A stretch of 37,913 nucleotides of DNA from Candidatus Scatomonas merdavium (GCA_018716575.1 DVJR01000040.1:1-37913), one strand, 5' to 3'; shown: positions 1 through 9,171, counted from the first letter of the stretch. Translations and numbers: made by a program. The notes: a model not told the origin generated them from the letters alone.

Positions 1-187
1 GCACACAACCCTACTGAAAAAACATCTAAATCGCTAACTCACTCGGTCTACATCCAAATCGACTACTCAACCCTCTGTAAATTTCAGTAGATATGTTCTG
101 TCATAGGCTATTTCGCAGTCAGTTCCGGTCTTCTGCTCTGACGGCAAGATGCTCGAAAACACCCAGAAATCAAACACTTTTCATGAG
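1..187. other. Non-coding left edge with imperfect repeats
   Basis: No convincing gene is visible in these 187 bases. Two imperfect direct repeats of about 28 bases begin near 23 and 51 (both start ACATC and share AAATCG). A 9-bp inverted repeat, CTACTGAAA at 11-19 and TTTCAGTAG at 82-90, brackets them. The minus strand has two short stop-bounded frames (about 37 and 23 codons) that I do not recognise and treat as chance. No U-tract terminator for the rlmD-like gene is visible. The stretch could be an interspersed element or a processed 3' UTR. Confidence 0.4.
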
Positions 188-1573
188 TCAATCCTTCACG
201 CGTGACATCAATACTACCGTCTCCACATGCACAGTCATCGGAAACATGTCCGCCGGCCTCACTCTCCGCAGCTCATACCCCCGCCCGCAGAGATACTTCA
301 GATCCCGGGCCAGGGTGGCCGGGTCGCAGCTCACGTACACGATCCGCTCCGGCTGCATCTGCACCATAGTCTCCAGGAGGCTTTCCTCGCACCCTTTCCG
401 GGGCGGATCGACCACAATTACATCTGCGTGTGCCTTTTCGCCGTGCTCCTGCTCATAGCGGGCGTAATATCCGGGCAGCACCTCTTCCGCCTTTCCCACA
501 TAGAATTCCGCGTTTTCAATTCCGTTCTCCGCCGCATTCCGGCGCGCGTCCTCTATGGCCTGGGGCACGATCTCCACGCCGTACACTTTTCCGGCCTGTC
601 TGGCCAGGAAGAGAGAGATCGTCCCGATTCCGCAGTAGAGATCCCATACGGTCTCGCTGCCGGTGAGCCCAGCGAATTCCAGAGCCGTTTCATACAGTCT
701 TTTGGTCTGGACGGGATTGACCTGATAGAAGGACAGCGGCGAAATCCGGTATTTCACCGGGCCAATGCAGTCCGTAATATACGGCCTCCCCCAGACTGTG
801 GAAACATTATCTCCCAGGATCACATTGGTGCGGGCCGTGTTGCTGCTGAAGGTAATGCCGGCCATGCCCTTTATCTTCTTCAGGCGGCTCACCAGCCTCT
901 CCGGGGCCGGCAGCTCCGCGCCGTTTATCACCAGGCAGACGATCATCTCTCCCGTAGAGAAGCCGCGGCGCACCAGCACATGGCGCACCAGGCCCCGGCC
1001 GTCCGCCTCGTCATAGGCCGGAATCCTGTTCTCCCGCATCCAGTCCAGCACGCCCTCCAGCACCGGCCGGTTCTCCGGCGCGCCCAGCAGGCAGTCCTTG
1101 CAGGGGATGATCGTGTGGGTCCGCCCCGCATAAAAGCCGGCCACCAGATTTCCTTCCCGGTCATATCCGATGGGAAACTGTGCCTTATTCCGGTAGCGCC
1201 AGGGATCTTCCATACCGATAATGGGCTCCATGGGCGGATTTTCAAAGCCGCCGATCCGCTGCAGGTCGTTTTTTACCTTGTTTTCCTTATACCGGAGCTG
1301 TTCCCGGTAGTCCAGCATCTGAAGCTGGCAGCCGCCGCACTGGCGTGCGACCGGGCAGCGGGGCTCCACGCGGTTTTCCGACGGCGTCAGGATCTCCATC
1401 AGCCGGCCGTATCCGTAATTTTTCTTTGCCTTGATCACCTTTGCCCGGATGACGTCTCCGATTACCGTATCCTTCACAAACAGCGTATAGCCGTCTGCCT
1501 TCCCGATGCCTTCCCCGTTCTGTCCCATGTCCTCGATCCGCACTGTCACCAGATCATTTTTCTGATAGCCCAT
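188..1573 (-). CDS. rlmD: 23S rRNA (uracil-C5)-methyltransferase, RlmD/RlmCD type
   Basis: SAM-dependent m5U methyltransferase of the RumA/RlmD/TrmA family, acting on 23S rRNA; in Firmicutes one such enzyme (RlmCD) modifies both U747 and U1939. Visible in order: N-terminal TRAM domain (about 1-60), an Fe-S cluster motif with Cys 73, 79 and 82 plus a fourth Cys in CKDC, the SAM-binding segment DLYCGIGTISLFLA, the DPPRKG motif and the catalytic cysteine in VYVSCDPATLARD. About 461 aa, normal for the family. I prefer the ATG at 1573 because GGGAG lies just upstream; in-frame ATGs at 1585 and 1597 are possible. It is the last gene of a minus-strand group after the YhaM-like and PDZ genes. Exact target uridine cannot be read from sequence. 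Confidence 0.93.
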   Translation of the reverse strand: MGYQKNDLVTVRIEDMGQNGEGIGKADGYTLFVKDTVIGDVIRAKVIKAKKNYGYGRLMEILTPSENRVEPRCPVARQCGGCQLQMLDYREQLRYKENKVKNDLQRIGGFENPPMEPIIGMEDPWRYRNKAQFPIGYDREGNLVAGFYAGRTHTIIPCKDCLLGAPENRPVLEGVLDWMRENRIPAYDEADGRGLVRHVLVRRGFSTGEMIVCLVINGAELPAPERLVSRLKKIKGMAGITFSSNTARTNVILGDNVSTVWGRPYITDCIGPVKYRISPLSFYQVNPVQTKRLYETALEFAGLTGSETVWDLYCGIGTISLFLARQAGKVYGVEIVPQAIEDARRNAAENGIENAEFYVGKAEEVLPGYYARYEQEHGEKAHADVIVVDPPRKGCEESLLETMVQMQPERIVYVSCDPATLARDLKYLCGRGYELRRVRPADMFPMTVHVETVVLMSRVKD

Positions 1574-1655
1574 TCTGTCTCCCATCTCTTTCTTCATTTT
1601 CAGTCAGAATTTAAAAGGGGCGAAGCCGTCTCAAGCTGCCTCGTCCCTCTGCTTT

Positions 1656-2603
1656 TCATATCTCTCCGGTTCTCCGGATATTGGATTCGAAAATCCGGTT
1701 GTATCCCAGCCATTCGTCCTTTTCCCCGGCGTTTTCCAGCACCTCTCTCAGGGTCTCCATGCGGGCGTCCGTATTGTCCGCCAGATTCAGCGCCAGCGCC
1801 TCCGCCAGAGCCGGCTTCTTGGGAGATCCGTATTCCAGTTCCCCGTGATGGGCCAGAATACAGTGCTTCAGCTCATTTTCCAGCTTCGCGGGGAATCCCG
1901 GAATCGCCGCCGCACCGTCATGCACCATCTCCGCGCCGATCATGATATGGCCCAGAAGCTGGCCGTCGTCGGTATAGTCATTCTGGGGAAATGCGGAAAG
2001 CTCCCGCGTCTTTCCGATATCGTGAAAAATGGCGGCCGTAATCAGCAGATCTCTGTTCAGCACCGGATAGGCCTTCGTGAAATACTGGCAAAGGCGGGTC
2101 ACGCTCAGCGTGTGCTCCAGCAGGCCGCCGATAAATCCGTGATGAACGCTTTTTGCCGCGGAACTGCTCCGGAAGCGGCGTATGAACTCCTGATCCTCCA
2201 CAAAATACCGCTTCAAAAGCGCCGAAAGATAGGGATTGCCGACGCTTTCCACATAGGTCAGCAGCTCCTGATACATTTTCTCAATATCATAGCGGCTGGA
2301 GGGCAGATAATCCGCCGGATCATACTCTCCCTCTGACGCCTTCCGCGCCCGCTTGATGGAGATTTGCAGAGCGCCCGCGAAGCTGTTCACGTCGCCCATC
2401 ACTTCTATGTAATCCAGGGCTTCGAACTCGTCGATTCCCACAGAATTAGGCTCCCATATCTTTCCGTCTATGGTGCCGGTCTTATCCTGCAGAATCACGT
2501 TATCATAGGGCTTTCCGTTTTTGGTCACAGCAGACTGCCGGAATTTACACAGATAAATTCCGGAAATCCGGGTGCCCTCCCGCAGTTCCCTGATATATTT
2601 CAT
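1656..2603 (-). CDS. yhaM: 3'-5' exoribonuclease YhaM-like (OB fold + HD domain)
   Basis: Cytoplasmic 3'-5' exonuclease of the YhaM/CBF1 family that trims RNA (and ssDNA in vitro). The 315-aa length fits Bacillus YhaM (about 314). An N-terminal OB-fold nucleic-acid-binding region covers about residues 10-90, followed by an HD phosphohydrolase domain with GGLLEHTLSV, FHDIGKT, the LAHHGELE histidine pair and LNLADNTDA as metal ligands. The start is supported by GGAGGAGGAG 8-10 bases upstream. A perfect 6-bp hairpin (2620-2636) sits immediately 5' of that SD and may affect initiation. The gap to the upstream PDZ gene is about 67 bp, consistent with co-transcription. Confidence 0.9.
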   Translation of the reverse strand: MKYIRELREGTRISGIYLCKFRQSAVTKNGKPYDNVILQDKTGTIDGKIWEPNSVGIDEFEALDYIEVMGDVNSFAGALQISIKRARKASEGEYDPADYLPSSRYDIEKMYQELLTYVESVGNPYLSALLKRYFVEDQEFIRRFRSSSAAKSVHHGFIGGLLEHTLSVTRLCQYFTKAYPVLNRDLLITAAIFHDIGKTRELSAFPQNDYTDDGQLLGHIMIGAEMVHDGAAAIPGFPAKLENELKHCILAHHGELEYGSPKKPALAEALALNLADNTDARMETLREVLENAGEKDEWLGYNRIFESNIRRTGEI

Positions 2604-2619
2604 AATAATACTCCTCCTC

Positions 2620-2636
2620 CGCCTGCCGGACAGGCG
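2620..2636 (-). promoter_or_regulatory. Small hairpin abutting the yhaM SD
   Basis: CGCCTG and CAGGCG arms around a 5-base loop, directly 5' of the purine-rich SD of the YhaM-like gene in the mRNA. It lacks a U-tract, so it is not a terminator. It might insulate or modulate translation; this is inference. Confidence 0.35.
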
Positions 2637-2670
2637 ATTGCTCTCTCTTTTTATTCTGCCGCTGTATTTC

Positions 2671-3957
2671 CTATATCTCTCCCACCGTCACGTCGAAGGT
2701 CACTTCCACATAGCCCTCCGCGCCCATGCGCATGGCCGCCACAGTCACGGTCTGCCCGGGAGTGAGCTCCTTCAGGCTGTTGAAATACTCCCGGATGGTG
2801 GAGACTTCCGTATCCCCGACACGGACGATTACGTCATATTCCTTGATGCCCGAAAGCATGGCCGGAGAATCCGCCTGCACAGACGTGACCAGCACGCCCT
2901 TGGGGATTCCCGTTCTCTCGGAGATTTCCGCCGTCACATCCTGGCCCCGGATGCCGATATAGGCCTGGGCCTCGTCATTGGACAGCCGTTCGATCAGCTC
3001 CTTAATCTGGGAAATGGCCAGTCCGGTGACAATATTCTTATTCTCCGAAGTGCTGTAGCTCTGGGCGATAATACCTACGATCTCTCCGTCCAGGTTCACC
3101 AGTATGCCGCTGCCGTCGCTGCTGCCCAGGATATCCGTGGTCAGCAGATTGTATTCCGTATCCAGAGTGGATATCTTATTGGTGACGGAGGTGACGACGC
3201 CGTAAGCCACCGAATCGCTGTACCCGATGGGGCTTCCCAGGGCCAGCACCGGCTCTCCCTGAGATACGCTGTAGGAATTTCCCAGCGGGGCCACTTCGAT
3301 ATTCTCCAGGGTTGTCTCATCCACATCCTCGCGGCCCACCCGCAGAATCGTCAGCCCGGTATTGCCGTCATGGCGCTGATAAATGGCGTCAACCATGGTA
3401 CCGTCAAAAAACGTCACCTGTATGCGCTCCACGTTCTCCACCACACGGTACTCTGTCAGCACGAACAGATCCTGGCCGTTGTCCGCCACAATCAGTCCGG
3501 AAATCTGCTGCTGATTCTCATAATTCTGATTGAAATAATCCATCTGACTGGTAATGCCGATGACAGTCACCAGCGCGCGCTTGGGCGTCTCCGCCACAGC
3601 CAGCATTTCCTGATAGACCTCCCGGTAATCCTCCAGGCTGATGGTTCCTTCCGACTCTGCCTCCTGAGTCGGCTCCGGCGTGGGCGTCTCCGTCTGCTGA
3701 ACCTCCTGTGTGGGTTCCGGAGTAGGCGTGGTTTCCGACTCCGGCGTATCATCTGACGGGATGCTCACCGGCGGCGGGCTTTCCGTCCCCACCAGCTCTT
3801 CCGCAACAGGCACCATTTTGACAAACACGAAGGCCGCAATGATGCCTGCCGCCACGGCTGCCGCCGCTATTGCCGCAATTTTCAGCAGCAGCGCCCGTTT
3901 GTTCAGCGGTTTCTTCTTGATTACTTCTTTGATAAAATGATAGGGTTTTTCATCCAT
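2671..3957 (-). CDS. Membrane-anchored HtrA-like pseudoprotease with PDZ domain
   Basis: The 428-aa protein has a short basic cytoplasmic N-terminus, one membrane segment (about 24-48), a Pro/Thr/Glu-rich linker carrying ETPTPEPTQE twice, a trypsin-fold region (about 130-320) and a C-terminal PDZ domain (about 330-425). Its backbone follows DegP/HtrA, but the catalytic triad is lost. The His of the usual NNHVV motif is Arg171 (EYRVV), the Asp of TDLAVLK is Gly201 (TGLTILR), and GNSGGPL is replaced by SSDGSGIL around 278-285. It therefore probably acts as a peptide-binding or scaffold protein outside the membrane. The start at 3957 is chosen because GGGGGA lies 7 bases upstream; an ATG at 3972 precedes that SD. 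It heads the yhaM-rlmD group and is divergent from mutS2. Confidence 0.85.
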   Translation of the reverse strand: MDEKPYHFIKEVIKKKPLNKRALLLKIAAIAAAAVAAGIIAAFVFVKMVPVAEELVGTESPPPVSIPSDDTPESETTPTPEPTQEVQQTETPTPEPTQEAESEGTISLEDYREVYQEMLAVAETPKRALVTVIGITSQMDYFNQNYENQQQISGLIVADNGQDLFVLTEYRVVENVERIQVTFFDGTMVDAIYQRHDGNTGLTILRVGREDVDETTLENIEVAPLGNSYSVSQGEPVLALGSPIGYSDSVAYGVVTSVTNKISTLDTEYNLLTTDILGSSDGSGILVNLDGEIVGIIAQSYSTSENKNIVTGLAISQIKELIERLSNDEAQAYIGIRGQDVTAEISERTGIPKGVLVTSVQADSPAMLSGIKEYDVIVRVGDTEVSTIREYFNSLKELTPGQTVTVAAMRMGAEGYVEVTFDVTVGEI

Positions 3958-4101
3958 AAGCAAATCCCCCATATCAAAAACCTGTATAATCCTGAATTAT
4001 TTTAACAGAAACATATGAACATTCTATGAATAATTTGGCGGAAAAAGCTCTTTTCCAGAGGAAGATTTTAGAGTACAATAGGGGCAGGAAAGGAAACAGT
4101 C

Positions 4102-6480
4102 ATGAACGAAAAAGCTCTTAAAATTCTGGAATACGATAAAATTATAGATATGCTGACCCGCTGTGCGTCTTCCCCTCTTGGGCAGGCGCGGTGCCGGGTT
4201 CTGACTCCGTCCGGCGACCTCGCCGCCATCCGCTCCATGCAGAGCCAGACGGCAGACGCCCTGAAGCGCCTGTTCCGAAAGGGCAGCATCTCCTTTGGAA
4301 ATGCCAGAGACATCCGGCCATCTCTGAAAAGGCTGTCCGTAGGCGGCTCTCTGAATCAGTCCGAGCTGCTGGCCATAGCCGGGCTTCTGGAAAACGCGGG
4401 ACGTGTAAAGGCTTACGGGCGTCATGAAAATGCAGATACCGCTGCCGACAGCCTGGATGCCTTTTTCGAAGGGCTGGAGCCGGCGGCGCCCCTGTCGTCA
4501 GAGATCCGCCGCTGCTTTCCCTCTGAGGATGAGGTCAGCGACGACGCCAGCCCCGCTCTGCGCCAGATCCGCCGCTCTATACGCACCAGCGGCGAACGGA
4601 TACACGCGCAACTGAACAGCATGGTAAACGGTCCCTTGCGGACATACCTGCAGGACGCCGTCATCACCATGCGAAACGGGCGCTACTGCATTCCTGTCAA
4701 ATCGGAATACCGCTCCCAGGTCCCCGGTATGATACACGACCAGTCCTCCACCGGTTCCACGATCTTCGTGGAGCCTGTGGCTGTTGTGAAGCTGAACAAC
4801 GATATCCGGGAGCTGGAGATTCAGGAGGCACGGGAGATCGAAGCCATACTGGCAGCCTTAAGCGAGCAGACCGCCCAGTATACGGAACTTTTGCAGTATG
4901 ATATGGAGACCCTGGCCGAGCTGGACTTTATTTTCGCCCGGGCGTCCCTGGCCATGGAAATGAACGCCACCGAACCGGTATTCAACACGGACGGCGTCAT
5001 CCGGCTGCGGCAGGCCCGTCACCCCCTGATCGACAGGAAGAAGGTGGTGCCCATCGACCTGACCCTGGGTGAGACCTTTGACCTTCTGGTGGTGACAGGG
5101 CCAAACACGGGCGGCAAAACCGTTTCCCTGAAAACGGCGGGCCTTCTGTCCCTGCTGGGACAGTCCGGCCTTCATATTCCGGCCCTGGACCGGTCCAGCC
5201 TGGCTGTATTTGACGAGATTTACGCGGATATCGGCGACGAGCAGAGCATCGAGCAGTCCTTAAGTACCTTTTCCTCCCACATGACCAATGTAGTCTCATT
5301 TCTGGAAAAGGCGGACCGCCGTTCGCTGGTGCTCTTCGATGAGCTGGGAGCCGGCACTGACCCCACGGAAGGGGCCGCTCTGGCCATCGCCATCCTCTCC
5401 CATCTCCATTCCCAGGGGATACGGACCATGGCCACTACCCACTACAGTGAGCTGAAGATCTACGCCCTGTCCACAGACGGGGTGGAGAACGCCTGCTGTG
5501 AATTCGACGTGGAGACCCTGCGTCCCACTTACCGCCTGCTGATCGGCGTTCCCGGGAAGAGCAACGCCTTCGCGATCTCCTCCAAGCTGGGGCTGCCCGA
5601 CTACATCATCCAGGCCGCCCGGGAGCAGATCAGCGAGCAGGATGAATCTTTCGAGGACGTGCTGACTTCTCTGGAGCAGAGCCGTGTGACCCTGGAGAGA
5701 GAACGGCAGGAAGTGGAACGCTACCGCCGCGAGGCGGAGGAGCTGCGGCAGCAGCTTTCGGAAAAACAGGAAAAGCTCACCGCCCAGAGGGAACGGATTC
5801 TCCAGAAGGCCAACGAGGAGGCCCACGCCATCCTGCGGGAAGCCAAAGAATACGCCGACCAGACCATGCGGGATTTCCAGAAATTCGGAAAGACCTCTAT
5901 TTCCGCCAGGGAAATGGAGAAGCGCCGGTCCGCCCTGCGGGAAAAGATGGACAAAGCCGGAGCGAAGGCTGCTCTGAAGCCGGCGGAACGCCCGGCGGGC
6001 ACCCTGAAGCCCTCCGACCTGTCCATCGGCGATACGGTAAAGGTGCTGAGCATGAATCTGAAGGGTACGGTCAGCACCCGTCCGGACTCCAAAGGAAATC
6101 TTTTCGTCCAGATGGGGATTATCCGCTCCAAGGTGAATATTTCCGATCTGCAGCTCATCGACGAACCGGTTATCACCGGAAAGGGCTTTGCAAAGACGGG
6201 CTCCGGCCGCCTGAAAATGAGCAAGTCCGCATCCGTCCGCACGGAGATCAATCTGCTGGGATGCACGGTGGACGAGGCCGTGGCCGAACTGGATAAATAT
6301 CTGGACGACGCCTATCTGGCACATCTGCCCAGCGTCCGCATCGTTCACGGAAAAGGCACCGGCGCTCTGCGTAAGGGAATTCACGCCTATCTGCGCACAC
6401 AGAAGCACATAGCCGATTTCCATCTGGCAGAATTCGGGGAGGGCGACGCCGGAGTAACAATTGTCACTTTCAAAAAATGA
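4102..6480 (+). CDS. mutS2: Endonuclease MutS2 (ATPase with C-terminal Smr domain)
   Basis: MutS2 binds branched DNA or collided ribosomes depending on species; Bacillus MutS2 splits stalled ribosomes and others suppress homologous recombination. The 792-aa length is typical. Visible: core/lever region (1-310), Walker A GPNTGGKT at 333-340, Walker B LVLFDELGAGTDP near 410, a long Glu/Arg-rich coiled coil (about 515-620), a KOW-like strand region, and a C-terminal Smr domain (about 710-792) with the LGCTVDEA and HGKGTGALR nuclease motifs. AGGAAAGGA precedes the ATG. A possible -10 (TACAAT, 4074-4079) is seen but without a good -35. The response regulator starts 16 bp downstream, suggesting an operon. 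Confidence 0.96.
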   Translation: MNEKALKILEYDKIIDMLTRCASSPLGQARCRVLTPSGDLAAIRSMQSQTADALKRLFRKGSISFGNARDIRPSLKRLSVGGSLNQSELLAIAGLLENAGRVKAYGRHENADTAADSLDAFFEGLEPAAPLSSEIRRCFPSEDEVSDDASPALRQIRRSIRTSGERIHAQLNSMVNGPLRTYLQDAVITMRNGRYCIPVKSEYRSQVPGMIHDQSSTGSTIFVEPVAVVKLNNDIRELEIQEAREIEAILAALSEQTAQYTELLQYDMETLAELDFIFARASLAMEMNATEPVFNTDGVIRLRQARHPLIDRKKVVPIDLTLGETFDLLVVTGPNTGGKTVSLKTAGLLSLLGQSGLHIPALDRSSLAVFDEIYADIGDEQSIEQSLSTFSSHMTNVVSFLEKADRRSLVLFDELGAGTDPTEGAALAIAILSHLHSQGIRTMATTHYSELKIYALSTDGVENACCEFDVETLRPTYRLLIGVPGKSNAFAISSKLGLPDYIIQAAREQISEQDESFEDVLTSLEQSRVTLERERQEVERYRREAEELRQQLSEKQEKLTAQRERILQKANEEAHAILREAKEYADQTMRDFQKFGKTSISAREMEKRRSALREKMDKAGAKAALKPAERPAGTLKPSDLSIGDTVKVLSMNLKGTVSTRPDSKGNLFVQMGIIRSKVNISDLQLIDEPVITGKGFAKTGSGRLKMSKSASVRTEINLLGCTVDEAVAELDKYLDDAYLAHLPSVRIVHGKGTGALRKGIHAYLRTQKHIADFHLAEFGEGDAGVTIVTFKK

Positions 6481-6496
6481 GGAGGAATGACTGACC

Positions 6497-7198
6497 ATGA
6501 TCGCAAAACAGAAAATTCTCATCGTAGATGACGATAACAATATCGCAGAGCTGATCTCTCTCTATCTGACGAAGGAATGCTATGAGTGCCAGATCGTCAA
6601 TGACGGCGAGGCGGCGCTGCAGGTGCTGGATTCCTTCCAGCCCAACCTGGTGCTGCTGGATCTGATGCTGCCCGGTATGGACGGCTACCAGGTCTGCCGG
6701 GAGATCCGTCACAAATCCAATCTGCCCATCATCATGCTTTCCGCCAAAGGAGAGATTTTCGACAAAGTGCTGGGCCTGGAGCTGGGCGCTGACGATTACA
6801 TCATCAAGCCCTTCGATTCCAAGGAACTGGTAGCACGTGTCAAGGCGGTACTCCGCCGCTTCCAGCCCGCTGCGCCCGCTGCTTCCCAGACCAACGGAAA
6901 GTACGTGGAATATCCGGATCTGATAGTGAATCAGACCAATTATTCCGTTCTTTATAAAGGCGAAACGGTGGATATGCCTCCCAAGGAGCTGGAGCTTCTG
7001 TATTTTCTGGCTTCTTCGCCCAATCAGGTATTCACAAGAGAACAGCTTCTGGATCACATATGGGGCTATGAATACATCGGCGATACCCGGACTGTAGATG
7101 TGCATATCAAACGCCTCCGGGAAAAAATCAAAGACCACGCGAACTGGTCTATCAGCACCGTCTGGGGCATCGGTTATAAATTTGAGGTTAAATCGTAA
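6497..7198 (+). CDS. OmpR/PhoB-family response regulator
   Basis: The 233-aa protein has an N-terminal receiver domain with acidic pocket D11-D13, phospho-acceptor D55 (LVLLDLMLPG) and the conserved Lys in IIKPFD. It is followed by a winged-helix DNA-binding domain (about 130-230) containing PPKELELLYFLA and DTRTVDVHIKRLREK. It would be phosphorylated by the kinase encoded immediately downstream, whose ATG overlaps this stop codon by one base (TAATG), a sign of translational coupling. GGAGGAATG precedes the start. The target regulon is not evident; there is no adjacent transporter or cell-wall gene on the same strand apart from mutS2. Confidence 0.95.
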   Translation: MIAKQKILIVDDDNNIAELISLYLTKECYECQIVNDGEAALQVLDSFQPNLVLLDLMLPGMDGYQVCREIRHKSNLPIIMLSAKGEIFDKVLGLELGADDYIIKPFDSKELVARVKAVLRRFQPAAPAASQTNGKYVEYPDLIVNQTNYSVLYKGETVDMPPKELELLYFLASSPNQVFTREQLLDHIWGYEYIGDTRTVDVHIKRLREKIKDHANWSISTVWGIGYKFEVKS

Positions 7199-8628
7199 TG
7201 AAACAGAGGCTTTTCTGGAAATTTCTGATTATATATATACTGATCGGAATCGCCGGCTTCGTAATGATCGCCACTCTGGGCTCCCGTGTGACCGAGAAAG
7301 CACTTGTGGATACCAGGAGCATGTCCCTGTACAGGGAGGCTTCCCGCATCGCCACCTATCAGGCTTCCCGTTACTATACAGGCGACAGCTCACTGGAAGA
7401 TACCTACGGCAACCTGACGGCGCTGGCTGATTTTCAGGACACACAGATCTGGCTGGTCAGCACAGACGGTGAAATTTTCCTGAACACAAGTGAAGCGCTC
7501 AGTCCTGAGGATACTGATGTGCTGGAGGACTTCGATCCCATCGACCTGGGTTCGGATTATTACACTATCGGCCGGTTCTTCGGTTATTTTAACAGCGATA
7601 TGTTAAGCGTCATGGTTCCCGTAACCTCACGCCTGAACATACAGGGCTACGTTGCCGTCCACCTGCCCATGAACCAGATCTATCAGGAACGCGAGGTGCT
7701 GCTGGGGCGGTTCTATATTCTGTTCCTGCTCCTGTTCCTTCTGTTTCTGTCGGTCCTGATTCTGGTGGTCTTTACAGTCAACCGGCCTCTGAAAAAAATT
7801 ATCCGGGGCGCTCAGGAATACGCTGCCGGAAATCTGGAATACAATATTTCCGTAGCCTCCAACGATGAAATGGGCTACCTGGCACGCACCCTGAACTATA
7901 TGTCGGACGAGATGAACAAAACCGGAGAATATCAGCGAAAATTCATCGCCAACGTATCCCATGATTTCCGTTCTCCTCTGACCTCTATCAAGGGCTACGT
8001 GGAGGCTATTCTGGACGGGACAATCCCGCCGGAGATGCAGGAACGGTATCTGAAAATCGTACTTTTCGAAACAGACCGGTTAAATAAGCTTACCCGGAGC
8101 ATGCTGACGCTGAACAATGTAGATGCCCAGGGCTATCTGCTGGATATTACAGATTTCGACATCAACACTGTTATCAAGGATACCGCCGCCTCCTTTGAGG
8201 GAACCTGCACCTCCAAACATATTTCTATCGAGCTGCTCCTGGCCGCTGAGACCCTGTACGTCTCCGCCGACTATGGCAAAATCCAGCAGGTGCTGTACAA
8301 CCTTATTGACAACGCCATCAAATTCAGCCGCAATGATTCTTCCATACAGGTGGAAACCACAGAACGCCACGGCAAAGTTTCCGTATCCGTGCGGGATCAC
8401 GGCATCGGAATTCCGCGGAACGCCATTTCCAAAATCTGGGACCGTTTTTATAAGATTGACTCTTCCCGGGGCAAAGACCGGAAGGGCACCGGCCTGGGAC
8501 TGGCCATCGTCAAGGAAATCATTAATGCCCACAATCAGAATATCAATGTAGTCAGCACGGAAGGAGCCGGAACGGAATTTGTTTTCACTCTGGATAAGGC
8601 AGGAGCGAAAAAAGCGTCTCAAACGTGA
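7198..8628 (+). CDS. Membrane sensor histidine kinase (HAMP, HisKA, HATPase)
   Basis: The 476-aa kinase partners the regulator just upstream. TM1 spans about residues 8-28, an extracytoplasmic sensor region about 29-165, and TM2 (Leu/Phe-rich) about 166-192. HAMP follows. The HisKA phospho-acceptor is H255 in FIANVSHDFRSPLTS. The HATPase domain has an N box (LYNLIDNAIKFSR), G1 (RDHGIGIP) and G2 (GTGLGLAIVKEI). The extracellular domain resembles the single PAS-like sensors of ResE/WalK-type kinases but the ligand cannot be read. The stop codon (8626-8628) lies in the loop of the terminator hairpin, so the last codons form its 5' arm. Confidence 0.95.
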   Translation: MKQRLFWKFLIIYILIGIAGFVMIATLGSRVTEKALVDTRSMSLYREASRIATYQASRYYTGDSSLEDTYGNLTALADFQDTQIWLVSTDGEIFLNTSEALSPEDTDVLEDFDPIDLGSDYYTIGRFFGYFNSDMLSVMVPVTSRLNIQGYVAVHLPMNQIYQEREVLLGRFYILFLLLFLLFLSVLILVVFTVNRPLKKIIRGAQEYAAGNLEYNISVASNDEMGYLARTLNYMSDEMNKTGEYQRKFIANVSHDFRSPLTSIKGYVEAILDGTIPPEMQERYLKIVLFETDRLNKLTRSMLTLNNVDAQGYLLDITDFDINTVIKDTAASFEGTCTSKHISIELLLAAETLYVSADYGKIQQVLYNLIDNAIKFSRNDSSIQVETTERHGKVSVSVRDHGIGIPRNAISKIWDRFYKIDSSRGKDRKGTGLGLAIVKEIINAHNQNINVVSTEGAGTEFVFTLDKAGAKKASQT

Positions 8629-8656
8629 CACACTGTCCGCGTTTGAGACGCTTTTT
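8609..8656. terminator. Bidirectional intrinsic terminator
   Basis: Perfect 17-bp stem (8609-8625 with 8640-8656) around a 14-base loop. The stem starts with A5 and ends with T5, so it works on both strands. It closes the mutS2-RR-HK unit on + and the trmL operon on -. The kinase stop codon is the first three bases of the loop. Confidence 0.93.
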
Positions 8657-8673
8657 CACTGAAATTTCTTCCG

Positions 8674-9171
8674 TTACCAGGGGCGGCTCCGCAGATGCCC
8701 TGTTCCGGTCATTTTTTCAAAGCCATGCTGCCGAAGGGCCTCATACAGGATGATGGCCGCCGAGTTGCCCAGATTCAGGGAACGGGTCTCCTCCAGCATG
8801 GGAATCCGTATGGCCGTATCCCGGTTTTCCCACAGGATCTCCTCCGGAATCCCGGCGCTTTCCTTGCCGAACATGATATAACAGCCGTCTTCATACTCGA
8901 CCTCCGTATACATTCGCGGCGCTTTAGTGCTTGCATAATAAATCTTCGCGCCGGGATTTCTCTCCAGAAAATCCCGGTAGTCGATATAGGTGGTTACATC
9001 CAGCCTGTCCCAGTAATCCATTCCCGCCCGCTTCAGAGCTTTTTCATTGATTTTAAAGCCCAGCGGTTCGATCAGATGAAGACTGGTTCCTGTAGCTGCG
9101 CAGGTTCGTCCGATATTCCCGGTATTGGCCGGTATCTCCGGCTCATGAAGCACGATATGAAAGTGCGCCAT
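8674..9171 (-). CDS. trmL: tRNA (cytidine/uridine-34 2'-O)-methyltransferase TrmL
   Basis: SPOUT-family methyltransferase that 2'-O-methylates the wobble base of tRNA-Leu isoacceptors using SAM. The 165-aa length is right for a minimal TrmL. Visible are the N-terminal HEPEIPANTGNIGRTC signature and the trefoil-knot motifs GKESAGIPEEIL and RSLNLGNSAAI. I start at 9171 (MAHFHIVLHEP), which matches the family and has AGAAAGGA about 10 bases upstream; an in-frame extension to 9222 has no family support. It lies 47 bp after the AIR-synthase-like gene and ends the seven-gene minus-strand run before the bidirectional terminator. Confidence 0.94.
   Translation of the reverse strand: MAHFHIVLHEPEIPANTGNIGRTCAATGTSLHLIEPLGFKINEKALKRAGMDYWDRLDVTTYIDYRDFLERNPGAKIYYASTKAPRMYTEVEYEDGCYIMFGKESAGIPEEILWENRDTAIRIPMLEETRSLNLGNSAAIILYEALRQHGFEKMTGTGHLRSRPW

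Noticed and set aside
227-1945. 572-aa frame on + over rlmD and yhaM
   Set aside because: Antisense to two clear conserved genes; composition is His/Pro/Arg-rich without family motifs.
5296-6540. 414-aa frame on -
   Set aside because: Antisense shadow of mutS2 and the start of the response regulator gene.
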